Shown: in pieces, positions 31,660 to 43,490 of the stretch | Position numbering within the stretch: the first letter of the stretch is position 1 | Layout of the letters: each line of letters begins with the position of its first letter | Source: Flaccisagitta enflata | Lineage: Eukaryota > Chaetognatha > Sagittoidea > Aphragmophora | Length of the DNA: 64,000 nt | Assembly (NCBI GenBank): GCA_965153355.1 | Contig: OZ231127.1 | Coordinates: 88,412,001-88,476,000 of the forward strand | Direction: 5' to 3' | Position numbers and translations under genes: made by a program | Notes under the pieces: generated by a model | Told to the model about the DNA's origin: nothing | Database searches by the model: none | Seen by the model: only the letters and a program-made list of their open reading frames with translations

Positions 31660-33690
31660 AAAAAGCTTCAAAATTACAGTCCCCGACTGGGGACTGTAAT
31701 TTTTGAAGCTTTCTCGTTGCGTAAACGCAACTCGATGAGATACACAACAAGACAGCAATTTCAAGAAAAAACAAGGCCGGATACACGGCTACCCCAGTCG
31801 CGTGCGGGTGGGCAGGGGCCATAATTGAGGTCACTCCATCATTTGGGCAGGAGCAGTGAGGCCAAAAACCGCAAAAACCCAAAAAAAGTAAAGTGTGACG
31901 GACGGACGGACGGACCGACGGACGGACCGACGGACGGACGGACGGACCAACAAAGCGGGGTGGAGTCACGTAGCACGCGACTAAAAATATTCAATATTGT
32001 TTAGATGATGACATAACTTGATAATGATAACAATAGTGGATGATGATAATGACAACAATGAATGATAATGACAACAAAAATCTAAGAAAAAAATTCAAAA
32101 AAATTTCAAAAAAAATTTCAAAAATAAATTTTTTCAAAAATTTTTCAAACAATTTTTTTTCATAATTTTCCAAAAGAAACTTTAAAAATTTTTTTTTTCA
32201 AATTTAAAAAAAAATTAAGTAGTCAAAGATGATGACAGTAGTCAAGGATGATGACAGCAGTTGAAGATAATGACAGCAGTTGAAGATAATGACAGTAGTT
32301 GAAGATAATGACAGTAGTTGAAGATGATGACAGTAGTTGAAGATGATGACAGTAGTTGAAGATGATGACAGTAGTTGAAGATGATGACAGTAGTTGAAGA
32401 TGATGACAGTAGTTGAAGATGATGACAGTAGTTGAAGATGATGACAGTAGTTGAAGATGATGACAGTAGTTGAAGATATTGACAGTAGTTAGATGATGAC
32501 AGTAGTTGAAGATGATGACAGTAGATAGTTGGAGACGTGGTGAAGATGATGACAGTAGTTGAAGATGATGACAGTAGTTGAAGATGATGACAGTAGTTGA
32601 AGATGATGACAGTAGTTGAAGATGATGACAGTAGTTGAAGATATGACAGTAATTGAAAGATGATTGTTATTAGTTGAAGATGATGACAGTAGTTGAAGAT
32701 ATTGACAGTAGTTGAAGATGATGACAGTAGTTGAAGATGATGACAGTAGGTTGAAGATGATGACAGTAGTTGATGATGACAGTAGTTGAAGATGATAGTA
32801 GTTGAAGATGATGACAGTAGTTGAAGATGATGACAGTAGTTGAGATGATGACAGTAGTTGAAGATGATAGTAGAAGAAAATGACAGTTGAAGATGATGAC
32901 AGTGATTGAAGATGATGACAGTAGTTGAAGATGAAAGGACAATTTAGTGATGTATAGTTGAAGATGATGACAGTAGTTAAAAGTGATGAAGTAGTTGAAG
33001 ATGGATACAGTTGAAGATGATGACAGTAGTTGAAGATGATGACAGTAGAAGATGATGACAAGAATTGAAGATGATGAAATGATGATAGTTGAAGATGATA
33101 ATGATAGTTGAAGATGATGATATAGTTGAAGATGATGACAGTAGTTGAAGATGATGACAGTAGTTGAAGATGATGACAGTAGTTGAAGATGATGACAGTA
33201 GTTGAAGATGATGACAGTAGTTGAAGATGATGCCAGTAGTTGAAGATATTGACAGAGTTGAAGATGATGACAGTAGTTGAAGATGATGACAGTAGTTGAA
33301 GATGATGACAGTAGTTGAATGATGACAGTAGTTGAAGATGATGACAGTAGTTGAAGATGATGACAGTAGTTGAAGAATGATGACAGTAGTTGAAGAATGA
33401 TGACAGTAGTTGAAGATGATGACAGTAGTTGAAGATGATGACAGTAGTTGAAGATGATGACAGTAGTTGAAGATGATGACAGTAGTTGAAGATGATGACA
33501 GTAGTTGAAGATGATGACAGTAGTTGAAGATGATGACAGTAGTTGAAGATGATGACAGTAGTTGAAGATGATGACAGTAGTTGAAGATGATGACAGTAGT
33601 TGAAGATGATGACAGTAGTTGAAGATGATGACAGTAGTTGAAGATGATGACAGTAGTTGAAGATGATGACAGTAGTTAATATAATATAAT
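31660..33690 (-). mobile_element. Composite HINE-like element, copy 2, interrupted by a GTCC element
   Basis: Hairpin around AAATTACAGTCCCCGACTGG (31664-31712), GCGTAAACGCAACTCGATGA, then the GTCC insert 31771-31983, then the A/T tract and a long 19-bp minisatellite (about 32245-33678). It lacks the 166-bp core repeats on the far side: the array ends abruptly at 33678. Confidence 0.8.
31771..31983 (-). mobile_element. GTCC-rich element inserted into the composite element (empty site available)
   Basis: ACAAGGCCGGATACACGGCT ... TAGCACGCGACTAAAAA interrupts a sequence that is continuous in the other composite copies (AATTCAAGAAAAAAAATATT at about 38370, and inverted at about 23670). The insertion fell in the A-run, so the target-site duplication is a few A residues. 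Confidence 0.85.
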
Positions 33691-33699
33691 ATATAAAGT

Positions 33700-33765
33700 A
33701 TAGCAACCAAAGCAGACCCGTGGAGAGTCCTTAACTACTATCTTGTCTAGCAAGATAGTAGTGGT
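33700..33765. repeat. Hairpin with 11-bp perfect stem
   Basis: CTACTATCTTG TCTAG CAAGATAGTAG near 33737, just outside the truncated end of the minisatellite. Flanks GAGTCCTTAA and TGGTTGCTACC (also GTATAGCAACC before) extend it loosely. It could be the terminus of another small element. Confidence 0.55.
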
Positions 33766-34002
33766 TGCTACCAGTACAAAAACTTTGACCGAAATTAATA
33801 GTATTTGTTTTTCTTCACGCCTTCACACGTTGATATGCTTAGATTTTTAGATTATGCTTGTCCCAATTGATTCCAATGAGTTGATGTTGTCATTGTCGTT
33901 GTCATTGTCGCTGTCATTGCCATTGTCATTGTTGCTATTATCGCCTGAGTTGTCGCTGTGATTGTCATTGTTTTTTTTTGGTGTTGCCCCAGTTGTACTG
34001 TC

Positions 34003-34170
34003 GCCGCAGCTTTCGCCGCAGCTTTCGCCGCAGCTTTCAACGCAGCTTTCGCCGCAGCTTTCGCCGCAGCTGTCGCCGCAGCTGCCGCCGCCGCCGTCGC
34101 TGCTGCCATCGCCGCCGCTTTCGCTGCCGCTTTCGCTGCCGCTTTCGCCGCCGCTTTCGCCGCCGCTGTT
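34003..34170. repeat. 12-bp GC-rich tandem repeat (CTTTCGCCGCAG)n and GGC-rich tail
   Basis: About 14 units. It is open in several frames on both strands (Ala-, Ser/Gly- and Arg-rich peptides), so coding is not supported. Confidence 0.85.
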
Positions 34171-34259
34171 GTCAGCGTCACTGCTGTAGTCACTGCTATC
34201 GCCGTGGTCTTTGTCGCCCCCGTTGCTTTTGCCGCAGTTGATTTTCCTCTCGCCAAGCT

Positions 34260-34915
34260 GCCTTTGATGATGTTTCTCTTGCCGCAATGACCTGTAAGAG
34301 AAAAAGGAAGGCAGCAGAAACACCCCGACGGAAGACCTGATCTTTTCTTTTTGCTGGTTGCACAGATTGAACTTTCAAGGAGAGAGACATACCGGCAACG
34401 GCCTGAAAGGAACAGGCCGGTGATTTTAAGGTGCCCGTTGGTTTAAGTTGTTGTTGTTGTTGTTGTCATCCTTGTTGCTATTGTTGTCGCTGTTGTTGTC
34501 GCTGTTGTTGTTGTTGCTGCTATTTTTGTTGTTGCTGTAGTTGCTGAAAGATATTAGTTGCTGCTGTTTTTGGTGATGATGTTGTTACTGCTGATGGTGT
34601 TGATGCTGCTGTTGATGCTGTGATGCTGTAGTTGCTAATGTTGATTTTGTTGCTTTGTTGTTATTTTTGTTGTTGTTGTTGTTGCTGTTGATGTTGCTGT
34701 TGTTGTTGATATCGCTGATGTTGATTGCCCCATCTGCAAAAGGGAAAGAAAACAGCGGCAGACAAACCCCAACGAAGGTCCTTGCACTGGCGTTGGCTGC
34801 ATTCGTATGGAAACAGACATAGATAGAAACATACCGGCAACGGCCTGAAAGAAACAGGCCGTTAACATTGAATCGCCCGTTGGTTTCAAGGTGACGATTT
34901 TCTTTCTTCTTAGTT
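34260..34915. repeat. Duplicated block with CGGCCTG hairpin, separated by GTT/GCT trinucleotide repeats
   Basis: ATACCGGCAACGGCCTGAAA followed by GAACAGGCCG occurs at 34391 and (as GAAACAGGCCG) at 34831, each followed by a CGCCCGTTGGTTT-like phrase. CGGCCTG...CAGGCCG can form a 7-bp stem. Between the copies lies GTTGTTGTTGCTG-type repeat (34440-34730). The origin is unknown and may belong with the orphan ORF1 element downstream. Confidence 0.6.
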
Positions 34916-35234
34916 CAATACATTGTTGCAGAATGTTCACAGTGGGATGGCTATTTCAATCCAAGTTACGCCATTGAGGTGTATCATAATTCAATTTTGT
35001 TTTGTAACGTTCCTTTTTTGGTTTTTCTTCCCTTTTTGATTGATTTTTTTTTTACCATTTTGATTCTTTTTCAAACTTTTATTATTTTTAATTAGTTCAC
35101 TTTTTGTATTCATCATACTTGTTTTTGAATTGATTGACACGTGAAGATTGGTGCACAGTGAGAGGGATAAAAATGTCATTGTCAATTTTATTATTTGTGT
35201 TGTTGTTGCAGAATAAGGGCCACCACGGTTGCGA

Positions 35235-36272
35235 TTAAAGAGGCCGAAAAGCCAAAGCTCTTGATCCACGTCCACCAATAAGTTTCCAAATTTTTGTAAG
35301 CTTTTCCTCTGGTGATAGGCCTTCATTCCTTTTGACAGCTTCTTGTCGGAGAAGAAGCTCATTTGTTTTCTCTTCAGCACACTGAATTTTGGTCAAATCA
35401 TGGGTGATGCTCACTCCTTTCCATTTTTCATTGCCTTTGAGCATTTTTGCTTTGGCTAAGATATCATTTTTGATAATGGCATTTGGCAGTTTGATGACAA
35501 GTGGTCGGTAATTTTGACTGTTGTACTTCCCAACTCTGAAGCATTGACATTCATCACTTGTGATAACAGTTCCAAGATCATGAAAAAGGTCATCAACAAC
35601 TTCTTCATTAAGGGCTTCATTGCTTTCCCCTAGACCAAAGATAATCAAGTTGTTCTTTTTTTGTTCCCTTAGATGGAATTCATTTGGAGCAGATGAGAGG
35701 ATTTGTGGTGACACAGCAGAATTTTTTCTTAATTCATCCATTCCTGTCTCCAATTTTGCGACAAGATCTTTCAAATTCTCAAAATCATCCTTTGATGATT
35801 GATCATCCTTTTGCTTTTCTTCCTGCCACATCCGTTCAACATTCATGATTCTTTTATCCTGATCTTCCAAACAATTTCTAGATGCTGCCAGTTGAGCTTC
35901 CAGACTTTTTATTTCTTGCTTCAACAAGTTTTGCCCCTCGTTCATTTCTACCTGCTCCTTTGCAATGCCTAAAAGGTGAGAGGCCCAATGCTTCTTCATT
36001 GCTTCAGCTGCTATTCCCCCATTGTCAAGAACTGCCTTGGTAACAGCTTTGGACACCATGCTGTTAACTTCCTCACTGATACATTCCATCAAGCTGTTCA
36101 CCTTCCCACCAACAGATGAAATTTCCTTACGCATATCAGCAAAAACAGAATTTGTCACCTCCTGAATCTTTTTCACCTGAGACAATTCCTTTCTCAGATT
36201 CTCAATACTGTTCTCTTCAGCTGGGGTTGTTTCAACATCAATTTTTTGTTTTCCTTTCCCTTTTGGAGGCAT
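35235..36272 (-). CDS. Orphan LINE ORF1 (coiled coil plus RRM-like domain)
   Basis: 345 residues from MPPKGKGKQK. The first part is a long charged coiled coil (IENLRKELSQVKKIQEVTNS and onward to about 190). From about 205 there is an RRM-like segment typical of LINE ORF1 proteins: NNLIIFGLGESNE, then CFRVGKYNSQNYRPLVIKLP, AKMLKGNEKWKGVSITHDLT, and a basic C-terminal part. It differs from the ORF1 of the LINE at 8481, so it is a second family. No ORF2 follows on the minus strand (below 35235 there are only CAA/GTT-type repeats), so the element is truncated, was split from its partner, or has been captured. Intact frame, function unknown. Confidence 0.75.
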   Translation of the reverse strand: MPPKGKGKQKIDVETTPAEENSIENLRKELSQVKKIQEVTNSVFADMRKEISSVGGKVNSLMECISEEVNSMVSKAVTKAVLDNGGIAAEAMKKHWASHLLGIAKEQVEMNEGQNLLKQEIKSLEAQLAASRNCLEDQDKRIMNVERMWQEEKQKDDQSSKDDFENLKDLVAKLETGMDELRKNSAVSPQILSSAPNEFHLREQKKNNLIIFGLGESNEALNEEVVDDLFHDLGTVITSDECQCFRVGKYNSQNYRPLVIKLPNAIIKNDILAKAKMLKGNEKWKGVSITHDLTKIQCAEEKTNELLLRQEAVKRNEGLSPEEKLTKIWKLIGGRGSRALAFRPL

Positions 36273-36639
36273 TTTCTTTATCTTGATTTGTTAAGGGCTG
36301 GCAAAAACGATTTTGTCCCAAAGTGCCAAATTAAAGTTCGTGTGAAAGGAATGAACGCTCGGTCAACGGTGGAATGGAATTTCGATTTAATTTGATTGTT
36401 TTGGTTAAGAAATGGCGAGAAAAAAAAAAAGATTCAGATTTGATTGGGAGAAAACAGTTTTAGGGCAAAAAGGCAATGAAGATGGGAGAGTTGAACGTGG
36501 AGATTGAGATATGTTGTAGAGCAGAATCTATTACATATGCATGTGAAATTTTGAGAAAATCAGTTAAAGTTTTTTGCCGTTTTCTTAATTTTTTTTACGG
36601 AGCTCGGAGAAAAACGTGTTTCAGGATTCCAGCCTTATA

Positions 36640-38275
36640 CCTTATAGTTGAAGATGAATCTTGAAATCCATGATGGCAAACCTAACGAAAAATCAGAATG
36701 TAATGAGCAAGTAAACGAATTCATCCTTATACAGCCTTATACAGCCCTTATACAGCCCTTATACAGCCCTTATACAGCCCTTATACAGCCTTATACCTTA
36801 TAGTTGAAGATGAATCTTGAAATCCATGATGGCAAACCTAACGAAAAATCAGAATGTAATGAGCAAGTAAACGAATTCATCAACTCCAATCCTCTATACA
36901 AATCGCCTAAGTCCTAGTAACATATTACTACATTAATAAGCTAATATCTTATAAACCAGACTTCAGATTTAATTTGAATTTTGCAGGGGCAGTTCAATTA
37001 ATATCCTTTACTTGTATACCAAATTAAAAAAGAATTCACATAACTTTGCTACCCTTTGCCTATGTAAACTGCCTAAGTCATAGTAACATATTACTACATA
37101 AATAAGCTAATATCTCATAAGCCAGACTTCAGATTTAATTCGAATTTTGCTGGGGTTATTTATTTACTACCCTCTACTTGTGCACCAAATTTGAAAAAAA
37201 TTCACATACCTTTACTACCGTCACACGGGGCTAATCGGGACACTTTTTCTAAATTCTGCTCTGTATCTTTGAAATTTCCATAGATAAATTCCAGCATGTT
37301 CCCCCCTTAATTACCACTGATGAAGGGGTTATTGCATGCAAAGAACCATAATCCAATACCAACCCCTTGGGTGAGAATTTTTAGAAAAAATGCTCTGTCC
37401 CGATTAGCCCCGTAGTGGGGCAAATCGGGACGCCATTACTTTACTGTGTTGTCCCGATTAGCCCCGCTCTACCCATATTTTTCCGATTTTACAAGATCTA
37501 TCATAACAAAATTGATTAAATCTAAACCCGGTCTGACTGATATTGTAATTATGGCATGAATGCCCCTCATTAGACTTTCTCAATGGCGTCCCATGAAAAT
37601 CTATTGATTTTATGACCCTTAGTATAAGCTAACGCAGTGTCCCGATTAGCCCCGTGTTTTTCGTAAAAAATGATTATTTACCAAAATTGAGTTAGTAAAC
37701 AAACAAGTTTTCTTGAAAGCCCCTCATACATTGTCCTCAGAGTTACTGACTACTTATAGTTGAAGATAACCTAAGGTGACATTAAGCACTTTATCCAGTG
37801 TTGAGCCAGAGCGACAATTTTGAGGCTCTGTCGATTTTTCATTTTTTCCATATTGTTAACAATTCAAGTTTTAAACTATTTAAAATGGTTATAAAACAAC
37901 ATAAAGTGCTGAATGTTACCCTAAATTAACTAAATATTGTAAAAAGGATGAGAGAAACAATAAAAAGTTGACCGGGTTTGAAATATCACATTGAGAACCA
38001 TTTTTTAGATTGCTGTCCCGATTAGCCCCTGCTGTCCCTATTAGCCCCGTGTGGCGGTACCCTTTGCCTATGTAAATTGCCTAAGTCCTAGCAATATACT
38101 ACTACATAAATAAGCTAATGTCTCATAAACCAGACTTCAGATTTAATTCGAATTTTGCAGGGGTTGTTTATTTAGTACCCTCTACTTGTATACCAAATGA
38201 AAAAAAATTTCATAAACCTTTACTACCCTCTACCTATGTAAACCACCTTAGTCCCAGCTAAATATTACTACAAAA
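36640..38275 (-). mobile_element. Composite HINE-like element, copy 3 (core-repeat side only), carrying a MITE
   Basis: It begins with GAAATCCATGATGGCAAACC, repeated twice (36663, 36820) around a TTATACAGCCC tandem (36725-36795). It continues with 166-bp core repeats and ends at CCCAGCTAAATATTACTACA next to the hairpin of copy 4. The minisatellite and hairpin parts are missing. A TA-flanked MITE sits inside (37218-38057). Confidence 0.78.
37218..38057. mobile_element. 840-bp MITE, TA target site, GGGGCTAATCGGGAC termini
   Basis: The terminal inverted repeats are about 24 bp (CCGTCACACGGGGCTAATCG on the left; the right end is the inverse with two mismatches). They are flanked by TA at 37216-37217 and 38058-38059. 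The empty site is visible in the neighbouring core repeats (ACTACCCTTTGCC). The terminal motif TCCCGATTAGCCCCG recurs at least three more times inside (about 37400, 37453 and 37640). TA preference points to the Tc1/mariner group. Confidence 0.85.
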
Positions 38276-38276
38276 A

Positions 38277-40365
38277 AAAGCTTCAAAATTACAGTCCCCG
38301 ACTGGGGACTGTAATTTTTGAAGCTTTCTCGTTGCGTAAACGCAACTCGATGAGATACACAACAAGACAGCAAATTCAAGAAAAAAAATATTCAATATTG
38401 TTTTAATGATGACATAACTTGATAATGATAACAATAGTGGATGATGATGATGACAACAATGAATGAAAATGACAACAAAAATCTAAGAAAAAAATATCAA
38501 AAGAATTTTCACAAAAAATTTTCAAAAAAAAAAGTTTTTTTTTAAATTTTGAATTCCAAAAAAAAATTTCAAAAAAAAATTCTTTTTTTAAAATTTTCAA
38601 AAAAAATTTCAAAAAAATTTTTAAAAAAAAATTTTAAAAAAAATTTTAAAAAAAATTTTCAAAAAAATTTTCAAAAATCTTTTAAAAAATTTTCAAAAAT
38701 TTTTAAAAAAAAAATCAAGTAGTCGAAGATGATGACAGTAGTCGAGAATGATGATAGTAGATGAAGATGATAACAGTAGTTGAAGATGATGACAGTAGTT
38801 GAAGATGATGACAGTAGTTGAAGATGATGACAGTAGTTGAAGATGATGACAGTAGTTGAAGATGATGACAGTAGTTGAAGATGATGACAGTAGTTGAAGA
38901 TGATGACAGTAGTTGAAGATGATGACAGTAGTTGAAGATGATGACAGTAGTTGAAGAAGATGACAGTAGTTGAAGAAGATGACAGTAGTTGAAGAAGAGG
39001 ACAGTAGTTGAAGAAGAGGACAGTAGTTGAAGATGAGGACAGTAGTTGAAGATGTCGACAGTAGTTGAAGATGATGACAGTAGTTGAAGATGATGACAGT
39101 AGTTGAAGATGACAGTAGTTGAAGATGATGACAGTAGTTGAAGATGATGACAGTAGTTGAAGATGATGACAGTAGTTGAAGATGATGACAGTAATTGAAG
39201 ATGATGACATGTAGTTGAAGATGATGACAGTAGTTGAGAAAGATGACAGTAGTTGAAGATGATGACAATGGTGAGATGACAATGGTTGAGATGATGACAG
39301 TGAGTTGAGATGATGACAATGGTGGAGATGATGAAGGAGATGATGACAGTAGTTGAAGATGATGACAGTAGTTGAAGATGATGACAGTAGTTGAAGATGA
39401 TGACAGTAGTTGAAGATGATGACAGTAGTTGAAGATGATGACAGTAGTTGAAGATGATGACAGTAGTTGAAGATGATGACAGTAGTTGAAGATGATGACA
39501 GTAGTTGAAGATGAATCTTGAAATCCATGATGGCAAACCTAAAGAAAAATCAGAATGTAATAAATGAGCAAGTAAACAAATTCATCAACTCCAATCCTCT
39601 ATACAAATTGCCTAAGTCCTAGTAACATATTACTACATTAATAAGCTAATATCTTATAAACCAGACTTCAGATTTAATTCGAATATTGCAGGGGCAGTTC
39701 AATTAATATCCTTTACTTGTATACCAAATTAAAAAAGAATTCACATAACTTTGCTACCCTTTGCCTATGTAAACTGCCTAAGTCATAGTAACATATTACT
39801 ACATAAATAAGCTAATATCTCATAAACCAGACTTCAGATTTAATTCGAATTTTGCAGGGGTTATTTATTTACTACCCTCTACTTGTGTACCAAATTAGAA
39901 AAAAATTCACATACCTTTACTACCCTTTGCCTATGTAAATTGCCTAAGTCCTAGCAACATACTACTACATAAATAAGCTAATATCTTATAAACCAGACTT
40001 CAGATTTAATTCGAATTTTGCAGGGGTTGTTTATTTAGTACCCTCTACTTGTATACCAAATCAAAAAAAAATTCATAAACCTTTATTACCCTCTACCTAT
40101 GTAAACCACCTAAGTCCCAGCTAAATATTACTACAAAAATGATAGGCAAAGGGTAGTAAAAATTAATGAATTTTTTTGAAAATTGGTACACAAGCTCCTA
40201 TTGACCTATAAACAACACCAGCAAAGTTTTATCAAATTCTGAAGTCTGGTTCCAAAGATATGAGAAGGTTTTAAACGACGACGACGACAAACGAACAAAC
40301 AGACTACACGAACAGGCTACTTCATAGTCACCGATGAAAACTATTCGTCGGGGACAATAATAGGC
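38277..40365 (-). mobile_element. Composite HINE-like element, copy 4 (most complete)
   Basis: Hairpin 38277-38326; CGTTGCGTAAACGCAACTCG; A/T tract 38480-38710; 19-bp minisatellite 38735-39510; GAAATCCATGATGGCAAACC; core repeats with period 166 (AATAAGCTAATAT at 39641, 39807 and 39973); then GACTACACGAACAGGCTACT and the second hairpin, CCGATGAAAACTATTCGTCGG. This order is what I use to define the family. Confidence 0.82.
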
Positions 40366-41360
40366 AAAGGGTAGTAAAGACACAGAGCAAGATCAGCCAT
40401 GCAGATCCCATTCATATAGGTCAAAAAATAGAACACTACTTTGAAGGTAACCAATATTAAATTACCATAAGGCAATGCATACTTATTACATTGCAAAAAA
40501 AATTAATGCAAAATATTGATTTTTTAGCTATTTATTGCTAAAAAGGCTAATTCATTATGCAAGGATAAACTGTCGGAAGAAATTCAAAAATTTCATTTAT
40601 AATTTATCATTATTTTATCAATTTTTAAAACTATGGATGTAGCATAGTATAAAAGTACTATTTGTCTGTTATCCATAAATTTATTTATCAATCATTCATA
40701 AAATCATGCATAAATGAAAATTTTAAAGGTTTTTTTTTCTTCTAAACTAAAGTTAAGTGTTTGTATCTTTTATTTGCTCTATGACAATGGAATATCATTT
40801 GTATAACTTGTTTATTCATTTATTAATTTATCTATTTATTTGTTCATTAATTAATTAATTTCATTCATTCATTTACTATTCTATTGATTCATCTATGAAT
40901 CCATTCTTCAATCATATCTTTCGTCATGTCATAATTTCCTAAAGCTATTAAAACCGTATCAGATATTACATTATTACAGGTACTTTTGTATTTGCCATCA
41001 TTTAATTCATTCGTTCATTCATTTATTCGTTCATTCATTCATTCATTCATTCATTCATTCATTCATTCATTCATTCATTCATTCATATTTAAAGTCATGC
41101 ATTGACTAAATCATTCAGACGGTCTATCCACATGTAAAATTCATTCATGTCATTTCATTTATTCAATAAAGAGTAGATCTCGTCCGGAACGTTGACAAGT
41201 CATGACTCATTAACTATGATGATTTATCCATTAACCCAGAAATATCAATCTTGAGGAGCAGAAGTTAAACCCACATACTAGGAGTAAAACGCTAAGAAAA
41301 TCAGCTGCAATTTTTGTTTCATTGGAATTTTTAAAATCCATAAAAGAATTAATGACGCAT
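40366..41360. repeat. AT-rich stretch with a TTCA microsatellite
   Basis: Mostly unique AT-rich DNA. ATTCATTC repeats appear from 40860, with a pure (ATTC)n run at about 41029-41086. No gene. AGTAGATCTCGTCC at 41172 resembles the MITE end at 46764 but is isolated. Confidence 0.6.
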
Positions 41361-41585
41361 TAATGATAAGGTCGGATACGCGGCCAATGAGTAGTCGCTT
41401 TTCGGGTCGACAGGGGCAGTAATGCTGGTTGGGAGGGGCAGTATGAGAGAGTTTGGGAGCTGTTTTGTAGCTGTTTTGGGGCAGTAACTCTCGAAAAAAA
41501 AACCTTTATCGATTTAGCGTCATCCAAATTTTCAGATGGAGCCACCTCACAAGGGACACACCCTCTTGGAGAGTCACAAACGGCT

Positions 41586-41586
<1 letters not shown>

Positions 41587-41616
<30 letters not shown>

Positions 41617-41618
41617 AA

Positions 41619-41678
<60 letters not shown>
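41587..41678. repeat. GAAA microsatellite followed by GTCC-type remnant
   Basis: About 90 bp of GAAA, then GGATGGATGGACGGAGGGAT (41682-41715). Similar GAAA plus GACAGACAGAC and G-run arrangement at 50291-50400. Confidence 0.9.
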
Positions 41679-41679
<1 letters not shown>

Positions 41680-41719
41680 TCGGATGGATGGACGGAGGGA
41701 TGGACCGACGGAATTACGC

Positions 41720-42935
41720 AGAAACGTGTAGAGTCACAACTCCATCATTACAACCTTGGAAATAAGTATACCGACAACTTCAACTAAAGATATCTCCGCT
41801 TCTAGAAAGGCTAGAAACTTTTTAAAAAAAAGGAATTAATCTTTGTCAAATTATCTTCTGAATGAATGCAATCTGGTTCTTGTAGCTTTAACCGTTTAGA
41901 AATGGCAAGCAAAAGAGTAAAAACATTCCTTTTCCAAAATGCGAAAAAAACAAGAATGAAGAAGTCAATTTTTTACTGGGTTTCTATTAAAGATATCTTG
42001 GCTTCTAAAAAAGCTAGAAACTTTTGTAAAAAAGGCAAAATAATCTTCATCAAAAACTCTTTAAGTAGGGTTATAAAATGCATTCATCGAATTTGGTCAA
42101 AAAGTCCTATACTTGTCAGAAACTAACTCCAGAGACATGCTGAGTACAATATCTGGCAAGAATAACAGTTTTTGGCCCATTTTGAACTCATTAAACCAGC
42201 CTCAAACATTGAAAAACGTCAAGATCTCTTTGTTTATTTTTTCAAGGGGACTCTTTTTTGAAGAAAAATTAAAAATGATAGTAGAAATAGTGAAAAAATT
42301 GTACCAAATAGGTAAATCGATGCAAAATTGCCTGAGGAATCGATTAAAATTGGTCCCAAGTTGATATCTCCAACCGTTTTTGAGCTATGGTGCTTTAGGT
42401 GGAGAGTTAAAAAAATCGGCCCATTTTTTAAAATCATTTCATGCAATGGAGGATACTTTTGACCCCCTTAACCTTGACCGATTTTAATAAAATTTTTACT
42501 GAAGCTTCTTTACATCATGTACTTCTACCATCTAAAATTTCATGACAATTAGACAACGATAAGATGCCCAAATTGGACATTAAAGTCAAAAGTTGACAAT
42601 TTGAATTTTTGAAAAATCAACGTCCACGAGAGGACGATGCCAAATTATGTAGGGGAGGGGTCAACCATGACCCATAACTTTTTATTGGGTTCGTTGATGA
42701 TTTCCAAAAAAGATTTCCGCCCTTGATTAACATTTTTTGCCTGCAAAAAAAAAAAATCACTTATGCGTAAAATGTCAAAAAATCGTAATATTTTGCATTT
42801 GGAAGGCAACACCATGCTATTGACTCCTGCAAACCACCTGTGCTTCAGAGCTCACACGTTTTATTATTCATCAATCAAATGTGGCCAAGACTAACACATG
42901 AAATACCAGTAATGGCCACTGTTGCTGTAAGGAAA
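41720..42935. other. Non-coding AT-rich stretch
   Basis: Phrases such as GATATCT...GCTTCTAGAAAGGCTAG recur about 210 bp apart (41790 and 41992), and part recurs at 49940-50000. It is an ancient repeat of unknown class. No coding evidence. Confidence 0.45.
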
Positions 42936-42939
42936 AAAA

Positions 42940-43490
42940 TTCTAATCATTGATCAGGTTTCACCAAGTTTTTGTCTTCAGTCACTGCAAATCTTTTATTT
43001 TGTTACATCAAATCCAAAGCAAGTGTATGTATTGATTGCACTGAAAATAGGACTGAGCCAAATGAGCCAGATGAGCTAAAATGCTCAAAATCACTCAACC
43101 AGACAACCAGCTATGCTTACTGATATGCTTTCTTGTATTTGTATGTTCACATCAGAACATTTATTTATTGATCTCATTAAAAATCAAGAAAAAAATGGAG
43201 CTAATTGAGCTAAGTGAGCTAGAATACTCGAAAACACCCTCACAGATGAGCAGCTATGCTCACTAAAATGCTTTTTGTATCAGCTTGCTTATACATGTAT
43301 AGAAATATTCATTCATTTATCGCATTTGAAATCAGAAGAAAAAAAAACTGAGCTAAATGAGCTAGAATGCTCAAAAGCACCCTGTCAGATGAGCAGCTAT
43401 ACTCATAAACATTTTTCTTGTATTTGCATGCTCAAACAAACATAAATACACTCCTTTATTGATCCTACTTAAAATCCTAATAAATCAAAA
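42940..43490. repeat. About 143-bp tandem repeat, roughly three units
   Basis: GAGCTAGAATGCTCAAAA-like blocks at 43075, 43219 and 43361, each followed by GATGAGCAGCTATGCTCA and a CTTGTATTTGTATG phrase. The units are diverged. Confidence 0.7.

Noticed and set aside
33847-34323. Ser/Gly/Glu- and Ala/Lys-rich frames
   Set aside because: They come from a 12-bp GC-rich array open in five frames; no conserved domain or splice logic.
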